In this document: positions 40,501-48,327 of the stretch, in pieces | Numbering within the stretch: the first letter of the stretch is position 1 | Layout: each line of letters opens with the position of its first letter | Source of the DNA: Dialister sp. UBA734 | GTDB lineage: Bacteria; Bacillota; Negativicutes; Veillonellales; Dialisteraceae | Direction of reading: 5' to 3' | Assembly (NCBI GenBank): GCA_002297935.1 | Contig: DBLC01000097.1 | Location: 1 to 64,000 of the forward strand | Length of the DNA: 64,000 nt | Notes under the pieces: model-generated | What the model saw: the letters and a program-made list of their open reading frames with translations, nothing else | Told to the model about the DNA's origin: nothing | Database searches by the model: none | Program-made: the position numbers and the translations under genes

Positions 40501-42217
40501 TATCAGCCTGATCCATCTGTCTTTGAATGGTTTTTCTATAGGTTTCTGGTGCTTTATGGTAAAGAGAAGAGTCTTCACGAAGTTCCATAACTTTCTGCAA
40601 CATGGCATTTTCATTTTGCCTTTTAAATTCTGTGACGGTCTCTTTCATTTCAGATAGTCCGGATATTTTCTTCATTGCCTTATAAGCACCAATGCCGCCT
40701 AAAGCGGAACCGCCAATAGACATACCAATGACGGACGGTACAGCTTCAACCATGGCGTCCAGGGCATTGTTGAACATTTCTTTTGCAGAAATTCCGCCTT
40801 CGCCATAGATGTTGGTATCTAAATCTGACGTCATAGATTGCAAACCTTCTTCTACGGTTTCCGGAATAGCTACTTTGGCAAACTGCTTGCCACCATGAAT
40901 CAAAGCTTGTTTTCTGATAGCTCCTCTTCCTGCGCCAATCAATTTTTTCATGGCATCGGTGTCTTTGATAACAGCAGAAGCAGCTTCACTTCCCCATACT
41001 TTGGCAATGCCTTTGAATGCCAGTTCCCAGGCACCCGTTTCAATAGCAGCATTCATCATACCTACTCTCTTAGCGTGTCCAATAGCCTGCTCGCGAGTAT
41101 AGACATGATTTCCGTTTTTACCTTTCTTGGTTCTCCATTCCCAGTAAGCCTGACCTGCTTCTGCTCTGTACGTGCCTACAAAAACAGAGGCAGTGCCTAA
41201 CGTGAGTAAGCCGGCAATAGCAGCACCACTGGCAACAGTAGCAGCGGCTGCGGTTCCTGTCAGTCCTAATGCGCTTGCAGTTGCAGTGCTTCCTAATGTG
41301 GCAATTTGTGGGATGTTAGTTTTTGTGGCCTGGAGTGCGGGCTGTGCTAACGGGGCGATAGGAGCCAAAATTTTTTCTGCCCCTCTCATCATCATGTTTT
41401 TCTGCATGGACAACTGAGAAATGGCTTCTCCTACGATCCTAGCCACGTAGGTGTCTCCCATTTCAGACTTAAATTCTTTCTGCATAGTCATAAGTCCAGG
41501 AAGTGCCTTCTCTACATCTTCATCGGAAATTTCGCCGATAGAGGCTTTGTACATGAGCTCGCTCTGTGCATCCATAGCCTGTCCAGCGTTATAAGCTTTA
41601 GTGACAAGGTCAGAGATTTTCCCAAAGATATAACCAGGAAGGCTGTTTATATCTTTCATAGTAGATTTATAGGTACCCCAAAGAGAAGGGTCGGCATCCA
41701 TAGTATAAGCAGCCGTTCCTTCCGAAATGGCTCTGCGTGTTTTCAGGATGTTGTTATAGTCTCTTAATGCCATAGTAGTGGCTACGGTATCTTCGGTATC
41801 TAATTCTGGATACATCTGTGCCACTGTTTGTGGTGTGAATGGCTTCCCCTGCAGAAAGGCATTGTTTTGCTGCTGTTCATAGGTTAATAAGGCATTCTTG
41901 TATAGATCGTCGTTTTCCGCCAATGTCTGCGGGACTAGTCCTAAAGCATTGCCTACCTTTTCTGCACTAGCTAGTCTTTCATCTGGGGTCTGTGTATTGG
42001 TCTGCACTCGCCAGAACTTTTTCAGCTTATCTATTGTCCCCATAGATTCATCGTCTAGGAATGTCCAGTCAATCCCGCTTTGAGCGGCTTGCTGTTTTCT
42101 CTGACGTTCTTCGTATGGTTCATCCGTCCCCATGGTAGGGATTACTGGGTATTGCTGCTTAGAGACTTTGGCTTGTCCGGTAAAGACGGCCATGAAGTCG
42201 TCATCGTTCATTGGCAT
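31550..42217 (-). CDS. Giant 3555-residue internal virion / polyvalent protein
   Basis: This is the longest gene of the phage, following the T7-like internal virion genes, so it is probably ejected into the host (gp16-like). Visible parts: hydrophobic Ala/Gly-rich segments at about 306-346 and 486-512; a zincin motif HELQH at about 1055 with a downstream GGETEA; a nuclease-like section at about 1370-1510 (YYAQRVTIGNEDCIARIVVR) similar to phage barnase/EndoU-type polyvalent domains; a LVAMHNIG.SNL section near 1580 typical of large polyvalent proteins; a second zincin motif HEGAH at about 2112; a coiled coil at about 2450-2570; and a C-terminal hydrophobic, tryptophan-rich part. ATG 42217 follows GGAGGAGA and overlaps the upstream stop. 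Functions of the domains are inferred. Confidence 0.85.
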   Translation of the reverse strand: MPMNDDDFMAVFTGQAKVSKQQYPVIPTMGTDEPYEERQRKQQAAQSGIDWTFLDDESMGTIDKLKKFWRVQTNTQTPDERLASAEKVGNALGLVPQTLAENDDLYKNALLTYEQQQNNAFLQGKPFTPQTVAQMYPELDTEDTVATTMALRDYNNILKTRRAISEGTAAYTMDADPSLWGTYKSTMKDINSLPGYIFGKISDLVTKAYNAGQAMDAQSELMYKASIGEISDEDVEKALPGLMTMQKEFKSEMGDTYVARIVGEAISQLSMQKNMMMRGAEKILAPIAPLAQPALQATKTNIPQIATLGSTATASALGLTGTAAAATVASGAAIAGLLTLGTASVFVGTYRAEAGQAYWEWRTKKGKNGNHVYTREQAIGHAKRVGMMNAAIETGAWELAFKGIAKVWGSEAASAVIKDTDAMKKLIGAGRGAIRKQALIHGGKQFAKVAIPETVEEGLQSMTSDLDTNIYGEGGISAKEMFNNALDAMVEAVPSVIGMSIGGSALGGIGAYKAMKKISGLSEMKETVTEFKRQNENAMLQKVMELREDSSLYHKAPETYRKTIQRQMDQADMGTVYIDAQAAAENESTHEALNEMVEKGIVSAKELDESIKTGKPLAVESGKYMQLASEETPEVLSDYSTMDKGERTLHAIKEERQRYKDMIDIVTSTKEKREAAASEKILNDHFSEDTEKGREDRATAQELLSGGLDHLQENYKSLLEEAKKAWGDLSGVKELQDYMERRKTQDANTSGEKGVDFIDVGEGADRVHIRESKNPDWYQDFYSDHDRAPTQRELYDVAHQKIIKEVFHDNSEDSHMGTQELEAAKAKVESLERVGEVIKTLDKKDLVAQTLLDPDTYEQAYKPLLEQITKAGNKEVTQAARDSALILAKLAENFHKNYGVPLKLATIKAGEITGLAPEALGQMAGENARTAPLEKLREAEQMEQDGAVPEEIWNKTGWLRGPEGIWRFEIPDDLEGIHLDRLSEEERYIDEIYTNEDLYEAYPDLRDTKIRIADFLTYEDGELAGANGATQGDHIILDKDYVKSDPEEAKKTIIHELQHVIQNKFEQGFSKGGSPETAKADMESTLHTLELALKSEIDTKEAQEFLDKYHEAENCRDFEKFFKINAELSAMEKKIPFEKVRAIKGYLAEIKLLKRASSVNDYTAYRMLGGETEAFMIEGRAEEYTKAKKEFIQQMNRSIKAKNTFDTYLSRHPLDKMAYRRNELDKMSDEAKTLYQDWQDIKANADGKNPYVTGKWSMPDYYFSEFGPAVVNLGRAELPFSQQNIEDELSKIKEKLQNTDRWMKAPDGSHTKLTERQWLISHSDSFKRWFRGWDTVKRYNDLFNTKPESITQESFHSVINWVNGSAKSEIQPTTESVRKNIKTIFHALFSPTVMANGYKNPGKVVNKYGENIVMPITAAKEIRRHSADLRNLYMLTHLNAVVSKATFLYEEARDVGRIKKLNQTTLSYRYYAQRVTIGNEDCIARIVVRKDKNGNLYFYDGEITSMREIKEGSSKHLYPVPKTGQSLDKPIFTHSIQEWLENVKEITDKIGENGEVLQEAINEFDKSNKYYQAAAPEKDLVAMHNIGLSNLEAAIKLGGFPVPSIAITKKQTPYTGFGDVTLIMNKDTVDPTQTPVFSRDAWTGVFPKTVRVANLKKLQDFMKNVIEPLQRELPRENADYGNLYDSNMLFNVKNKNGDVQRMLESSIDSIGFKYYFLKSINKAPKPKWVKKKLGGTFAEHPTILKACQKLEKKYGKDGLKDLLYEGPYAMLEESPDIKEVNDLLIQETTKESTEGTSAWGKRLRERRKARIANGEELHSLLWDFLKRDEKVFDSRAFETQVSKKVEVNQKAYESWKRSFRNEMLGETVIQDNGKPATLENIVDTMLGKLKNAQTSFAGYGVGNVIASSAKKMNSLKEVHEVADKKMDTSTNTETGLDDSEQYTAVKNKIMDFTNKMADAYKWENKWESYSDAARVLMAMMQGKSFKVSAKKFDFNYSAELEKQAKEIVKEVKALPVKYFEAKPQRAVRFNEVAAAVMPKNAPKEIKDYLRAQGVMIRLYDPKIDGDRERVTNSAQDRAKQYFQNGTRFQGSYDRNQNVIDIFDGANQSTVIHEGAHMFLSMLEDMSQTDTQTLLQYFNGDEKAATASMKRMQDDLSTIRNWAAYSEDHLAEYKGTALEKEFAQHAADIAAGKEGAEERWIQERFARGFEKYLMDGSAPTKEMQGVFRRFKKWLTDIYKTAKNLGNVKLTPEIKDIFDKMLATEDEINAWAAQRKLESIDKAIDVNKSELGNLKEWAENVKQKAQEKAMSYYLSMVKEDAIEQFKDSISTEEAKAEFMTSLADENELYSIEQVYNADAYPTQKDREGFLKLSGFASEKEFKQRLKESGGTSEEQWHKHIADMVQQYKDEALTPEVIKQMAEDILNSPEGLQKKSRIESMLLEKKVTQYINLVTSMQLKLKRAKDKEKVAREIRKRLGLVSEKETSELDKQADTIARSEEKISKLEKQVKTLKEKLETARKEASDAKGENKSRKESAELLENNLRAIEAELEKERAAHEKTQATQKDTEATVADLEGQLKTMVDGLRESRKGMWVDKGTLRKDAYNTMSLETISHATSWKWWQNKAKEADAKAMKCAAENDWDGVAYYKKVEAQNLIMSRQAKLNVDEIKKALHGGGKLTTKETDNNGMERYGILGLINRIGRKENPVLLQDDARYFIQHLAYMCGMTKNDAPMPIDSAGNPRPFSKQAILDMVDPMNMKQLDGASLLFDGSDVIPEWVLDTYFNFDSKPGSFNKLTMNDFRDIVKCMKAVYRIGRREYEGNTLGTSFDNAAKEIVNGLHNVSGLQFFTPFQRKHLFTDKQKKLHVIAKYARSLALPEMYIERLGPAAYNYLYKPIDIATARQREMKEQAKKDIQKIFNTYSRKEWLEIRNDRKYRILDSDELFAKEELLVIALNWGTESNRDRIKDIVREVNPTYDLNKSNWAIDLQEELETYLTDKDWDFVEKVWNHLNSYYAGRSKVQNDLYGVPMGKVPGITFTLKSGRKIRGQYYTIRYDKDLSQRTSEQSVNDMAKQGMKGATTFGIGMGSTKTRTGSGGQILNLSLDLYPKFVDEAIQHTTMREATVDVYKLLCRKDVEESIVNVMGQDGYDFLKQWVVDNWHSPIVEANDWVGFFNRMRCKFNFATMAYRTSTALLNALNIFPLMNEMGPMNALYAIAHFYKDIPYAPRRVAERYRFIKEKSSFMRDRESNMDRDMAQGMRLPVEKGESKLHSTLENGKFGTSNINRYGFWLITKTDYMLSMPQWLATYEGSKRKLQLEHPEMKIEDIDAESVRLADKAVRQTFGSGEIKDRPEIMRNGHWLGQITAFYSYTNLVANWFMRDFYKWKDTGSIRPLAESILFCWVLNAVFEGCMRAAWGDKDDDDKYKNKIVNAFFNGGPIGGIPVIRDCLPWVVNYAVTGKKTGEITPDVGAMDVLNYIPRIMDATKKGDYIEVARNVNKVSNRSYLGFSDTLSDGFWSTVRFCTTENQYTLADLLRSIIFDRPLKAEPKKSKKKEDKK

Positions 42218-44439
42218 TATTCTTCTCCTCCGTTTTCTTCCATGACGTCCATCATGGTTTTGGTCCCATCGTTCATATCCTGCAGCTGGGCGGCGCTGCA
42301 ATAGAAAGATTCGCCATTTCTACCGATTACCTGGAACATTCCATTTCCGTAAGGTTCATAATCTACAATGCCTGCTCTTGCCAACCCGGCCATAGAAACG
42401 TTATAGTCTTCATCGGCACTGAGCCAATGATCTTCGTGGTAAATATTTTTTGTTTGTACCACTTCCTGCGCGATGCGCTTGATAACATCTTGGCTTGCTG
42501 GATAGCCGTTGGGATTAGGAATCATTTCGTATTGGTTATTGCTATACTGATAGATCCTCTGTCTTATCAGTCCCATTGTACTGGCGTCGAATTGAGAACT
42601 ATCTACTCCGGTATAGTCAGCCAGCTCTTTGGCGGATGGTAATTCTACGGAAAATTCTTTATCCCCATGTTCATAGCGATTCCACGCCGATTCAACTGAA
42701 TCTTTCTGCGCATCTGTCAATGCGTACCCGTTATTGGCTGCCAATTCCAGCTTATTATCCAAGTCTTCTCTACTGACTATTCCTGTACCTATGAGGCTAA
42801 TCAGGTTATTTACCATCTTATTGGTCGAATATCCTGTCCCACCTTTCCCAGCAATGCTTCTAGCCGATTCTGCTTTTTCTTGTGCTTTGGCATTAGCCAT
42901 TAGAGACTTGTACTGAGAGGAATCGGCGAAAAGAGGATTACTAGCTGCAATTCGATCAATATAAGATTCCTTCTCTTGTGGAGTCATGGTAGACATCGGA
43001 ATTTTCATATCATCCAATGTTCTTGCAAGAGATTCCTGTTGTTCCTGCTTTCGTTTCATCCATTCGGATTTGGCCGCTTTTTCTCTATTGACTTCCAGTT
43101 GTTCTTTTTCTTCATCAGACATGGACGCCTGCCCTGCATAGTTCTTGGCTCTGGCTTCCAATCCGGCTGCATAGGTATCTTCGTTGTCTGTGTAATAACC
43201 ATGTTTTTTCATAAGTCTAGCAACGTCAGAAGGGGAATGAACTGACTTGATTTCTTCTTCACTGCAGTTATTCTTGATCCAATTCACATAAGACATGGCT
43301 GCATCTTCTGGGGTGTTGTAAACCTTGAACTTTGCTTTGGTATAATATTCGTTCCCGTTTTCATCCAGTTCCCTAGTATTGAGTTCCTGATAGTCACCTT
43401 CGCCATCCCATTTGATACCAAAATAATTATTTCCCGGTGCTGCTTCACCGCCGGCAGATTCAAAGTCGGCTACGGCATAGCCCCATGATGGGTCCCACCC
43501 CAATTCTTTTCCGATTTTGTCACCAACGCGTCCTAGGTCAGTTGTACTATGGGTAACTTCTAATGGATGGGAGGCACTCCATTTTGCGTAGTAATCTTCA
43601 AAAGAACCGGTAAGGCAATTTACATTGTCTTCTGTCATTGCCCCTGTAAAATCTTTTTTCGTTGTAGATTCTGTTTTGGTAGCAGTAAACAGCGCTTCAA
43701 ACTTTTTCATGGTAGCTTCGTCGGCCCCCAACGTTCTAAAGTAACCAACCGTATCCAGGCCCGCTGTATAATCATTTGTCGTTGCCATGGAGTTAAGTGC
43801 CTTCTCCGCAATGGAGTTAATCGCCTGCTTTGTCTTCAGGTTCACTGTTGATTCATCCCATCCTCTGCCGGCCATATTTGCTCGTAAAAGCGGCATAAAG
43901 GTATTCATACTATTTCTCATGTTTTCTGGGCTCCGTATAATCGAATCAACGGTATTGTCCAAAAGCGTTTGTGCCTGATTGGTTGCATAAAGATCCAGCT
44001 GCTGTTTCTGATACTTGTCGATAGTATCTAACGCTCCGGTTTGCATGGATTCACGTTTCTGTTTAAAAGCAGCAATGGCATAGTTAGAAGAAATTCCGTG
44101 ATCTTTCATGATCTGGTTGTATATTTCTTCTTCTCCTTTTTGGTAATCCTCTTGTAAGGACTCAGCATTTTTCCCTTGATGGGTAACGTAAAGGCCTTTG
44201 TTTTCATCATCCATCATAGAATTAACTCTTTGCATATAATCGTTTGTAGCATCTATGATTCGATCATTCTGGTCCTTGGTCCACTGTTTCTGCACCATGT
44301 CCATGGCGGCCCCTAGCGAGGCATTCAGTGCTCCTGCGCCAGTTTGGTTAGATCCATAAGCCGCCGGAGAATCGACAGCCTGGACTTTGCCATTGATGAT
44401 GTTTTTATTCACATTCGGTGTGAATTGTGTGAGTTTCAT
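42217..44439 (-). CDS. Internal virion protein with glucosaminidase-like domain
   Basis: The 740-residue protein is mostly helical. Residues about 305-440 resemble the FlgJ/LytG glucosaminidase fold: ADFESAGGEAAPGNNYFGIK carries the catalytic-type Glu and the NNYFGIK motif. It would cut peptidoglycan locally while DNA enters the cell. The ATG at 44439 forms TGATG with the previous stop and is preferred over a GTG at 44448. It corresponds by position to T7 gp15/gp16. Confidence 0.82.
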   Translation of the reverse strand: MKLTQFTPNVNKNIINGKVQAVDSPAAYGSNQTGAGALNASLGAAMDMVQKQWTKDQNDRIIDATNDYMQRVNSMMDDENKGLYVTHQGKNAESLQEDYQKGEEEIYNQIMKDHGISSNYAIAAFKQKRESMQTGALDTIDKYQKQQLDLYATNQAQTLLDNTVDSIIRSPENMRNSMNTFMPLLRANMAGRGWDESTVNLKTKQAINSIAEKALNSMATTNDYTAGLDTVGYFRTLGADEATMKKFEALFTATKTESTTKKDFTGAMTEDNVNCLTGSFEDYYAKWSASHPLEVTHSTTDLGRVGDKIGKELGWDPSWGYAVADFESAGGEAAPGNNYFGIKWDGEGDYQELNTRELDENGNEYYTKAKFKVYNTPEDAAMSYVNWIKNNCSEEEIKSVHSPSDVARLMKKHGYYTDNEDTYAAGLEARAKNYAGQASMSDEEKEQLEVNREKAAKSEWMKRKQEQQESLARTLDDMKIPMSTMTPQEKESYIDRIAASNPLFADSSQYKSLMANAKAQEKAESARSIAGKGGTGYSTNKMVNNLISLIGTGIVSREDLDNKLELAANNGYALTDAQKDSVESAWNRYEHGDKEFSVELPSAKELADYTGVDSSQFDASTMGLIRQRIYQYSNNQYEMIPNPNGYPASQDVIKRIAQEVVQTKNIYHEDHWLSADEDYNVSMAGLARAGIVDYEPYGNGMFQVIGRNGESFYCSAAQLQDMNDGTKTMMDVMEENGGEE

Positions 44440-45164
44440 CAGTTCCACCCATTAAACCCTTTCCACTTCTTCGGTGCCATGAATGTGTTGAATGTCGGTT
44501 TGGAAGAGGTAATGATTCCAGTGTTTAGCTTCGGTAGATTCATACCTGCAGATTGATACATGGATGTTGGTGTGGTGTATGTCAGGTTCCCGCTAGCAAG
44601 GTCCCCATTAAAACCGCTTCTAGCTTGCATAGTTTGGCCGCTCGCCTTACTGGATGCGCCGCCAAAAGTCTTATAAGCACCGTACATGCTGAGAGCGGTA
44701 TTGAGCAAAGAGGAAATTCTAGCAGACTTCGCCTGGCTTCGTGTATTAGCAGCGGCGGCCTGGGCCTGGTTGGCCTGGTTCAAATAGTTTACCTGGTTGA
44801 TATAGGCACTCTTGGTATCGTTCCGCTGGTTCCCTAACAGGTTCATGGAGTCAGTTCTCCACTGATCAACAGCGGCCGCATTGGCATCCAATACACTTCC
44901 GCCGGTCAAGCCGGAAGCACCGGCTGCAGCATTCTGCTGGCCAATGATGAGTTTTCTCTTGGCGTCCAGCTGTTGCTGTTTCTGTGCATACTGGTCTGCG
45001 ATCTGGGATCGCTGCTGGTCTGCGATTCTAGCATTCTGCCTTGCGGCGTCGGCCTGTGCATCATAGGCGGCCGCTTGGGCTTTATATTGGGCATTCTGGG
45101 ATCGGTAGGAGCTATACCCCTGCATGGCCGCTAGTCCCATCATGGCTGCGGTTACACTACACAT
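44439..45164 (-). CDS. Internal virion protein, gp14-like
   Basis: The 241-residue protein has a short hydrophobic start (MMGLAAMQGY) and a long Ala/Gln-rich helix (about 20-160: AQAAAYDAQADAARQNARIA). The Gly/Ser/Asn-rich end is typical of T7 gp14-type ejection proteins that insert in the outer membrane. ATG 45164 follows AAGGAGA. The assignment rests on position and composition. Confidence 0.75.
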   Translation of the reverse strand: MCSVTAAMMGLAAMQGYSSYRSQNAQYKAQAAAYDAQADAARQNARIADQQRSQIADQYAQKQQQLDAKRKLIIGQQNAAAGASGLTGGSVLDANAAAVDQWRTDSMNLLGNQRNDTKSAYINQVNYLNQANQAQAAAANTRSQAKSARISSLLNTALSMYGAYKTFGGASSKASGQTMQARSGFNGDLASGNLTYTTPTSMYQSAGMNLPKLNTGIITSSKPTFNTFMAPKKWKGFNGWN

Positions 45165-45636
45165 GGTCTTTTCTCCTTAGTTCAAAATACAAAAATGGAA
45201 CGGCATTGATGGTCACATCCCCTTCATAGAGGTCAACGCCTTGTTTGGCCATGCCTTCGATATATCGGATGGCCGGGGTATTCTCTTTAGAAATACAGTT
45301 ATAGACTTTCCCGTATTTGTTTACGGCGTCTTTGATAAAGCTATAGCCAATGAGCACTAACGCTTTCTGGTGTTTCTTGACGGCTTCGGTTCCCAGACAC
45401 CAAATGGAGTTTCCTGCAACCCCAAAGACGCAAAGCAATGTGTCTTTATATCTGGCCGCGTAAACTTCGTCGGAGTCCTGGATGGAATGAGACACCGTTG
45501 CTGTCGGCGTGCATCCGGTGGCTTTGCATTCTGCGATGTCTTCTTTCCGCATGTTTCTAGCCATCTCAAAGGCGTAGTATGGGGAGTTTTTTTTATCTAC
45601 TGGAGTGACTTTGACTCCGTATTTATTTTTAAGCAT
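45157..45636 (-). CDS. Gp13-like GNAT-fold phage protein (DUF2833 type)
   Basis: The 159-residue protein has an acetyltransferase-like plan: KYGVKVTPVDKK, ATVSHSIQDSDEVYAARY, VFGVAGNSIWCLGTEAVKK and VLIGYSFIKDAVNKYG. It matches the T7 gp13-like family placed after the tail nozzle gene. T7 gp13 aids virion assembly; enzymatic activity is unproven. Confidence 0.75.
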   Translation of the reverse strand: MLKNKYGVKVTPVDKKNSPYYAFEMARNMRKEDIAECKATGCTPTATVSHSIQDSDEVYAARYKDTLLCVFGVAGNSIWCLGTEAVKKHQKALVLIGYSFIKDAVNKYGKVYNCISKENTPAIRYIEGMAKQGVDLYEGDVTINAVPFLYFELRRKDHV

Positions 45637-48325
45637 TAACGACTACCTCTCTGATCAGCGCGGCTAGATTAAATGGATAGGGGTCTCTTGATACGATGAC
45701 GACTCGGCCGTTTTTTTCCACGCCTGGGTTTGGGATGGTAATTTCTTTGTCACCAGTGTAGAGCGTAATTTTCTGGTCTGATAGTTCTTCGTATTTGATG
45801 TCGTCCATTTTCCCTACTCCGTTCCCTATCTTGCCTCCTAAAGAGCTTCTAAGGCGTAAAGCAGCGGCTCTAACATTTTTATATCTTCCCTGGAGTGTCC
45901 CGTTCTGGGATTGGATTTCTATGTTTGGAAGTTCAATGGTCATCTGGTAGGGATAACCGACAATGGCATAGGATACTTCGGTTGGTAGGGTGACGGTTCC
46001 ATCTTCTACCGGCATATCGGCAAAGTATTTCCCATCTGCCATGACGGATACTTTCCCAGTGATCCAGTCTACATTCAGCGTATCGGTTGCTTCATCCAAT
46101 GTCATGACTTTGGAACAGTCTGACATGATGTAGTCTTTTGGATTGTTGGTATCTTCGTTCGGCATAAGCTTTTCAATATAGGTCTTTCCATTCCGTTCTG
46201 CAGCGGTGTAAATTTCATCCGCCGTGTCACTAGAGATATTCACTACGGCCAGATACTTTCCTTCTGTTACCATATGGCTCCAGGCGTAAACTTTCTGGTC
46301 ATTGATGTACGCCAGACAGATCATCTCGCCGTCTGATCTGACAAAGTAGAGTCTGGAGTCCGGGTCCTGCATGTACGCGGCGTCTGTGATGGTATAGCCT
46401 CGCAAAAGGTTCTTGGCTAGAAGAGTTAGGTCCATACCGTCGTAGGAGTCTGTTTCAAAAGAGTAGGCCATATCTCTAATGGTCTGGGATCGGCGCTGGA
46501 TGTATATCAAACGACTGCCGATGGAAATAGGTTCCACTTCTGTGCATCCGCGGAAGGTCTGTGCTTTGTTTGTACACTTGGTTGGCGTCACGGTATCTCC
46601 GCCAGAGACGGTCCATTCGTTAGAATCTGTCAGAATAAACAAATCGGACGCTGGACAGATGTGTTTGATCTCTGCCTGCTGGCGGGAAATAAAGGATAGG
46701 CAAATCGCACTGTCATCTGTGACTGTACCATCTGCTTTCTCCACGGAGAAATTGTTATAGTCGCCGGTCCGACTCATCCATAGGACGTAGGGCTGCATTT
46801 TAGTCCCTCCAAAGAGGAGTCGGTCCTGAAAGAATCCAACGGTCCTTGGATAGCCATATCTTTGGTTCCAGGCGCCAAAGGAATAGCTATCTACTTTCCC
46901 TATCTGTCCTAGCACCTTTCGTACTTGGCAAGTAGCACTGGTGGCAGAATTGACAGATTTGATTTCTACGATACCTGCTTTCGTGTAGGCCGTGGCCGTG
47001 AGGTCTGCTTTCCCTGCGGTGGCCACTAATCGCATTCGGATATTGTCTGCTTCATCTACGGTGCCGGATTCGCTGACATTGTTATCATCGTTGGACTTAT
47101 ATGTTCTAAAGTCTTTCCACTCGCCGCCATTGATGGATTGTTGGATTTTGATGGAACCGGTCCAGGTACCATGAGTGATGATCTTCCAGGATGCTCCAAT
47201 GAGGATGGCGTCCGTCGTCTGCGCGCCGTTTGTTGTGACTGTTTGTGCTGGGATGTCCTGAGACAGTTTCATCCACATGCCTTTCATATCAGTGGAAAAG
47301 AAATTTTTATCAGAAGACAGTGTGACTTCTCCCGCCAATCCAGAAACGGAAAGCGTTGGTTCATCCATGGATTTTAATGTTACCCAACCAGGCTTTTCGC
47401 TTTTCCCACCGCTCCCGTAAGAAACACCGTCTGTACCGCTATATACATGGTATCTCCGCTTAAAAAATCTTCCTGTATAGGTTGCATAACCGCCAGTTCC
47501 GCCTTCTCCGCCTTGTGCTTCTAGCCCAAAAGCTGAAGAGGTTTCCCCCTTACCACCTGTTTCTCCGGTATATCTACTTCCTGTTTGCGTAGCCTTGTCT
47601 GCACCATTTTTACCAGGAGCACCAATGATAATCTGATAAGCTGTATCCGCCTTGAGATAAACTATCTGGGATACGATAGCTCCGCTTCCTCCGGCACCAC
47701 CATTAGCCAGCGTGTCGTTGTGTCCGCCTTTTCCGCCTTTACCCCCACCAGCACCAGCCACTGTAATGGCATAGTTTCCTGTTTTGGGGCATGTCCAGGC
47801 GTAGGTTCCTGCTTTGTCCCACTTCTCATCAGACACGCTGTTATCTACGGTTAAGGTCTCGTCAAAGTACTGGCTGGTAAATGTCATTTCTTCAAATCGC
47901 CAATCTGTATCGGAGTAGTGTTTGAGCTGCATCACTGGATGAGTCCCGGAGGCGATGTACATAATGTCGGCACTCTGACAGGTTCTCAGCTTCTCCAGTT
48001 CCGCTTCTGTGTAATTGGTGGTGATTTCTTGCCCGGTGAATTTACCATCTTTCCAGATGCGGATATATTTATCCCCTACTTCCAGCATAAAAGCGTTGTT
48101 GACACTGGATCGGAATTCGAGTAAGCGCACTTTAGATTTCTTGGCCAGTCCGCAATAGAGAGAACCGGTGCGTTTGTATGCGGCTCCATAGGGTCTGATA
48201 TAGCAGTTTTCCGCCTGCAGTAAGGCGGCTTGGTATTTGTCCAGGTCAATTCTGTTGGCTACTTCTGGTGAGATTTCCCCCGTGGCAAATGAGGATTGCA
48301 TGACATACATAGTTTCTTGCGGCAT
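45629..48325 (-). CDS. Tail nozzle protein (T7 gp12-like) with glycine-rich insert
   Basis: The 898-residue protein starts VMQSSFATGEISPEVANRID, typical of the podovirus tail tubular protein B. Residues about 165-300 are a glycine-rich insert (AGAGGGKGGKGGHNDTLANG and similar). The rest returns to nozzle-type beta structure (GYPRTVGFFQDRLLFGGTKM). The insert may be a surface-exposed loop domain contacting the host. It follows the adaptor gene by two bases. Confidence 0.88.
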   Translation of the reverse strand: MPQETMYVMQSSFATGEISPEVANRIDLDKYQAALLQAENCYIRPYGAAYKRTGSLYCGLAKKSKVRLLEFRSSVNNAFMLEVGDKYIRIWKDGKFTGQEITTNYTEAELEKLRTCQSADIMYIASGTHPVMQLKHYSDTDWRFEEMTFTSQYFDETLTVDNSVSDEKWDKAGTYAWTCPKTGNYAITVAGAGGGKGGKGGHNDTLANGGAGGSGAIVSQIVYLKADTAYQIIIGAPGKNGADKATQTGSRYTGETGGKGETSSAFGLEAQGGEGGTGGYATYTGRFFKRRYHVYSGTDGVSYGSGGKSEKPGWVTLKSMDEPTLSVSGLAGEVTLSSDKNFFSTDMKGMWMKLSQDIPAQTVTTNGAQTTDAILIGASWKIITHGTWTGSIKIQQSINGGEWKDFRTYKSNDDNNVSESGTVDEADNIRMRLVATAGKADLTATAYTKAGIVEIKSVNSATSATCQVRKVLGQIGKVDSYSFGAWNQRYGYPRTVGFFQDRLLFGGTKMQPYVLWMSRTGDYNNFSVEKADGTVTDDSAICLSFISRQQAEIKHICPASDLFILTDSNEWTVSGGDTVTPTKCTNKAQTFRGCTEVEPISIGSRLIYIQRRSQTIRDMAYSFETDSYDGMDLTLLAKNLLRGYTITDAAYMQDPDSRLYFVRSDGEMICLAYINDQKVYAWSHMVTEGKYLAVVNISSDTADEIYTAAERNGKTYIEKLMPNEDTNNPKDYIMSDCSKVMTLDEATDTLNVDWITGKVSVMADGKYFADMPVEDGTVTLPTEVSYAIVGYPYQMTIELPNIEIQSQNGTLQGRYKNVRAAALRLRSSLGGKIGNGVGKMDDIKYEELSDQKITLYTGDKEITIPNPGVEKNGRVVIVSRDPYPFNLAALIREVVVNA

Positions 48326-48327
48326 GG

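Noticed and set aside
31893..42083. Many short + strand frames opposite the giant gene
   Set aside because: All lie inside one continuous - strand gene and lack ribosome sites or motifs.
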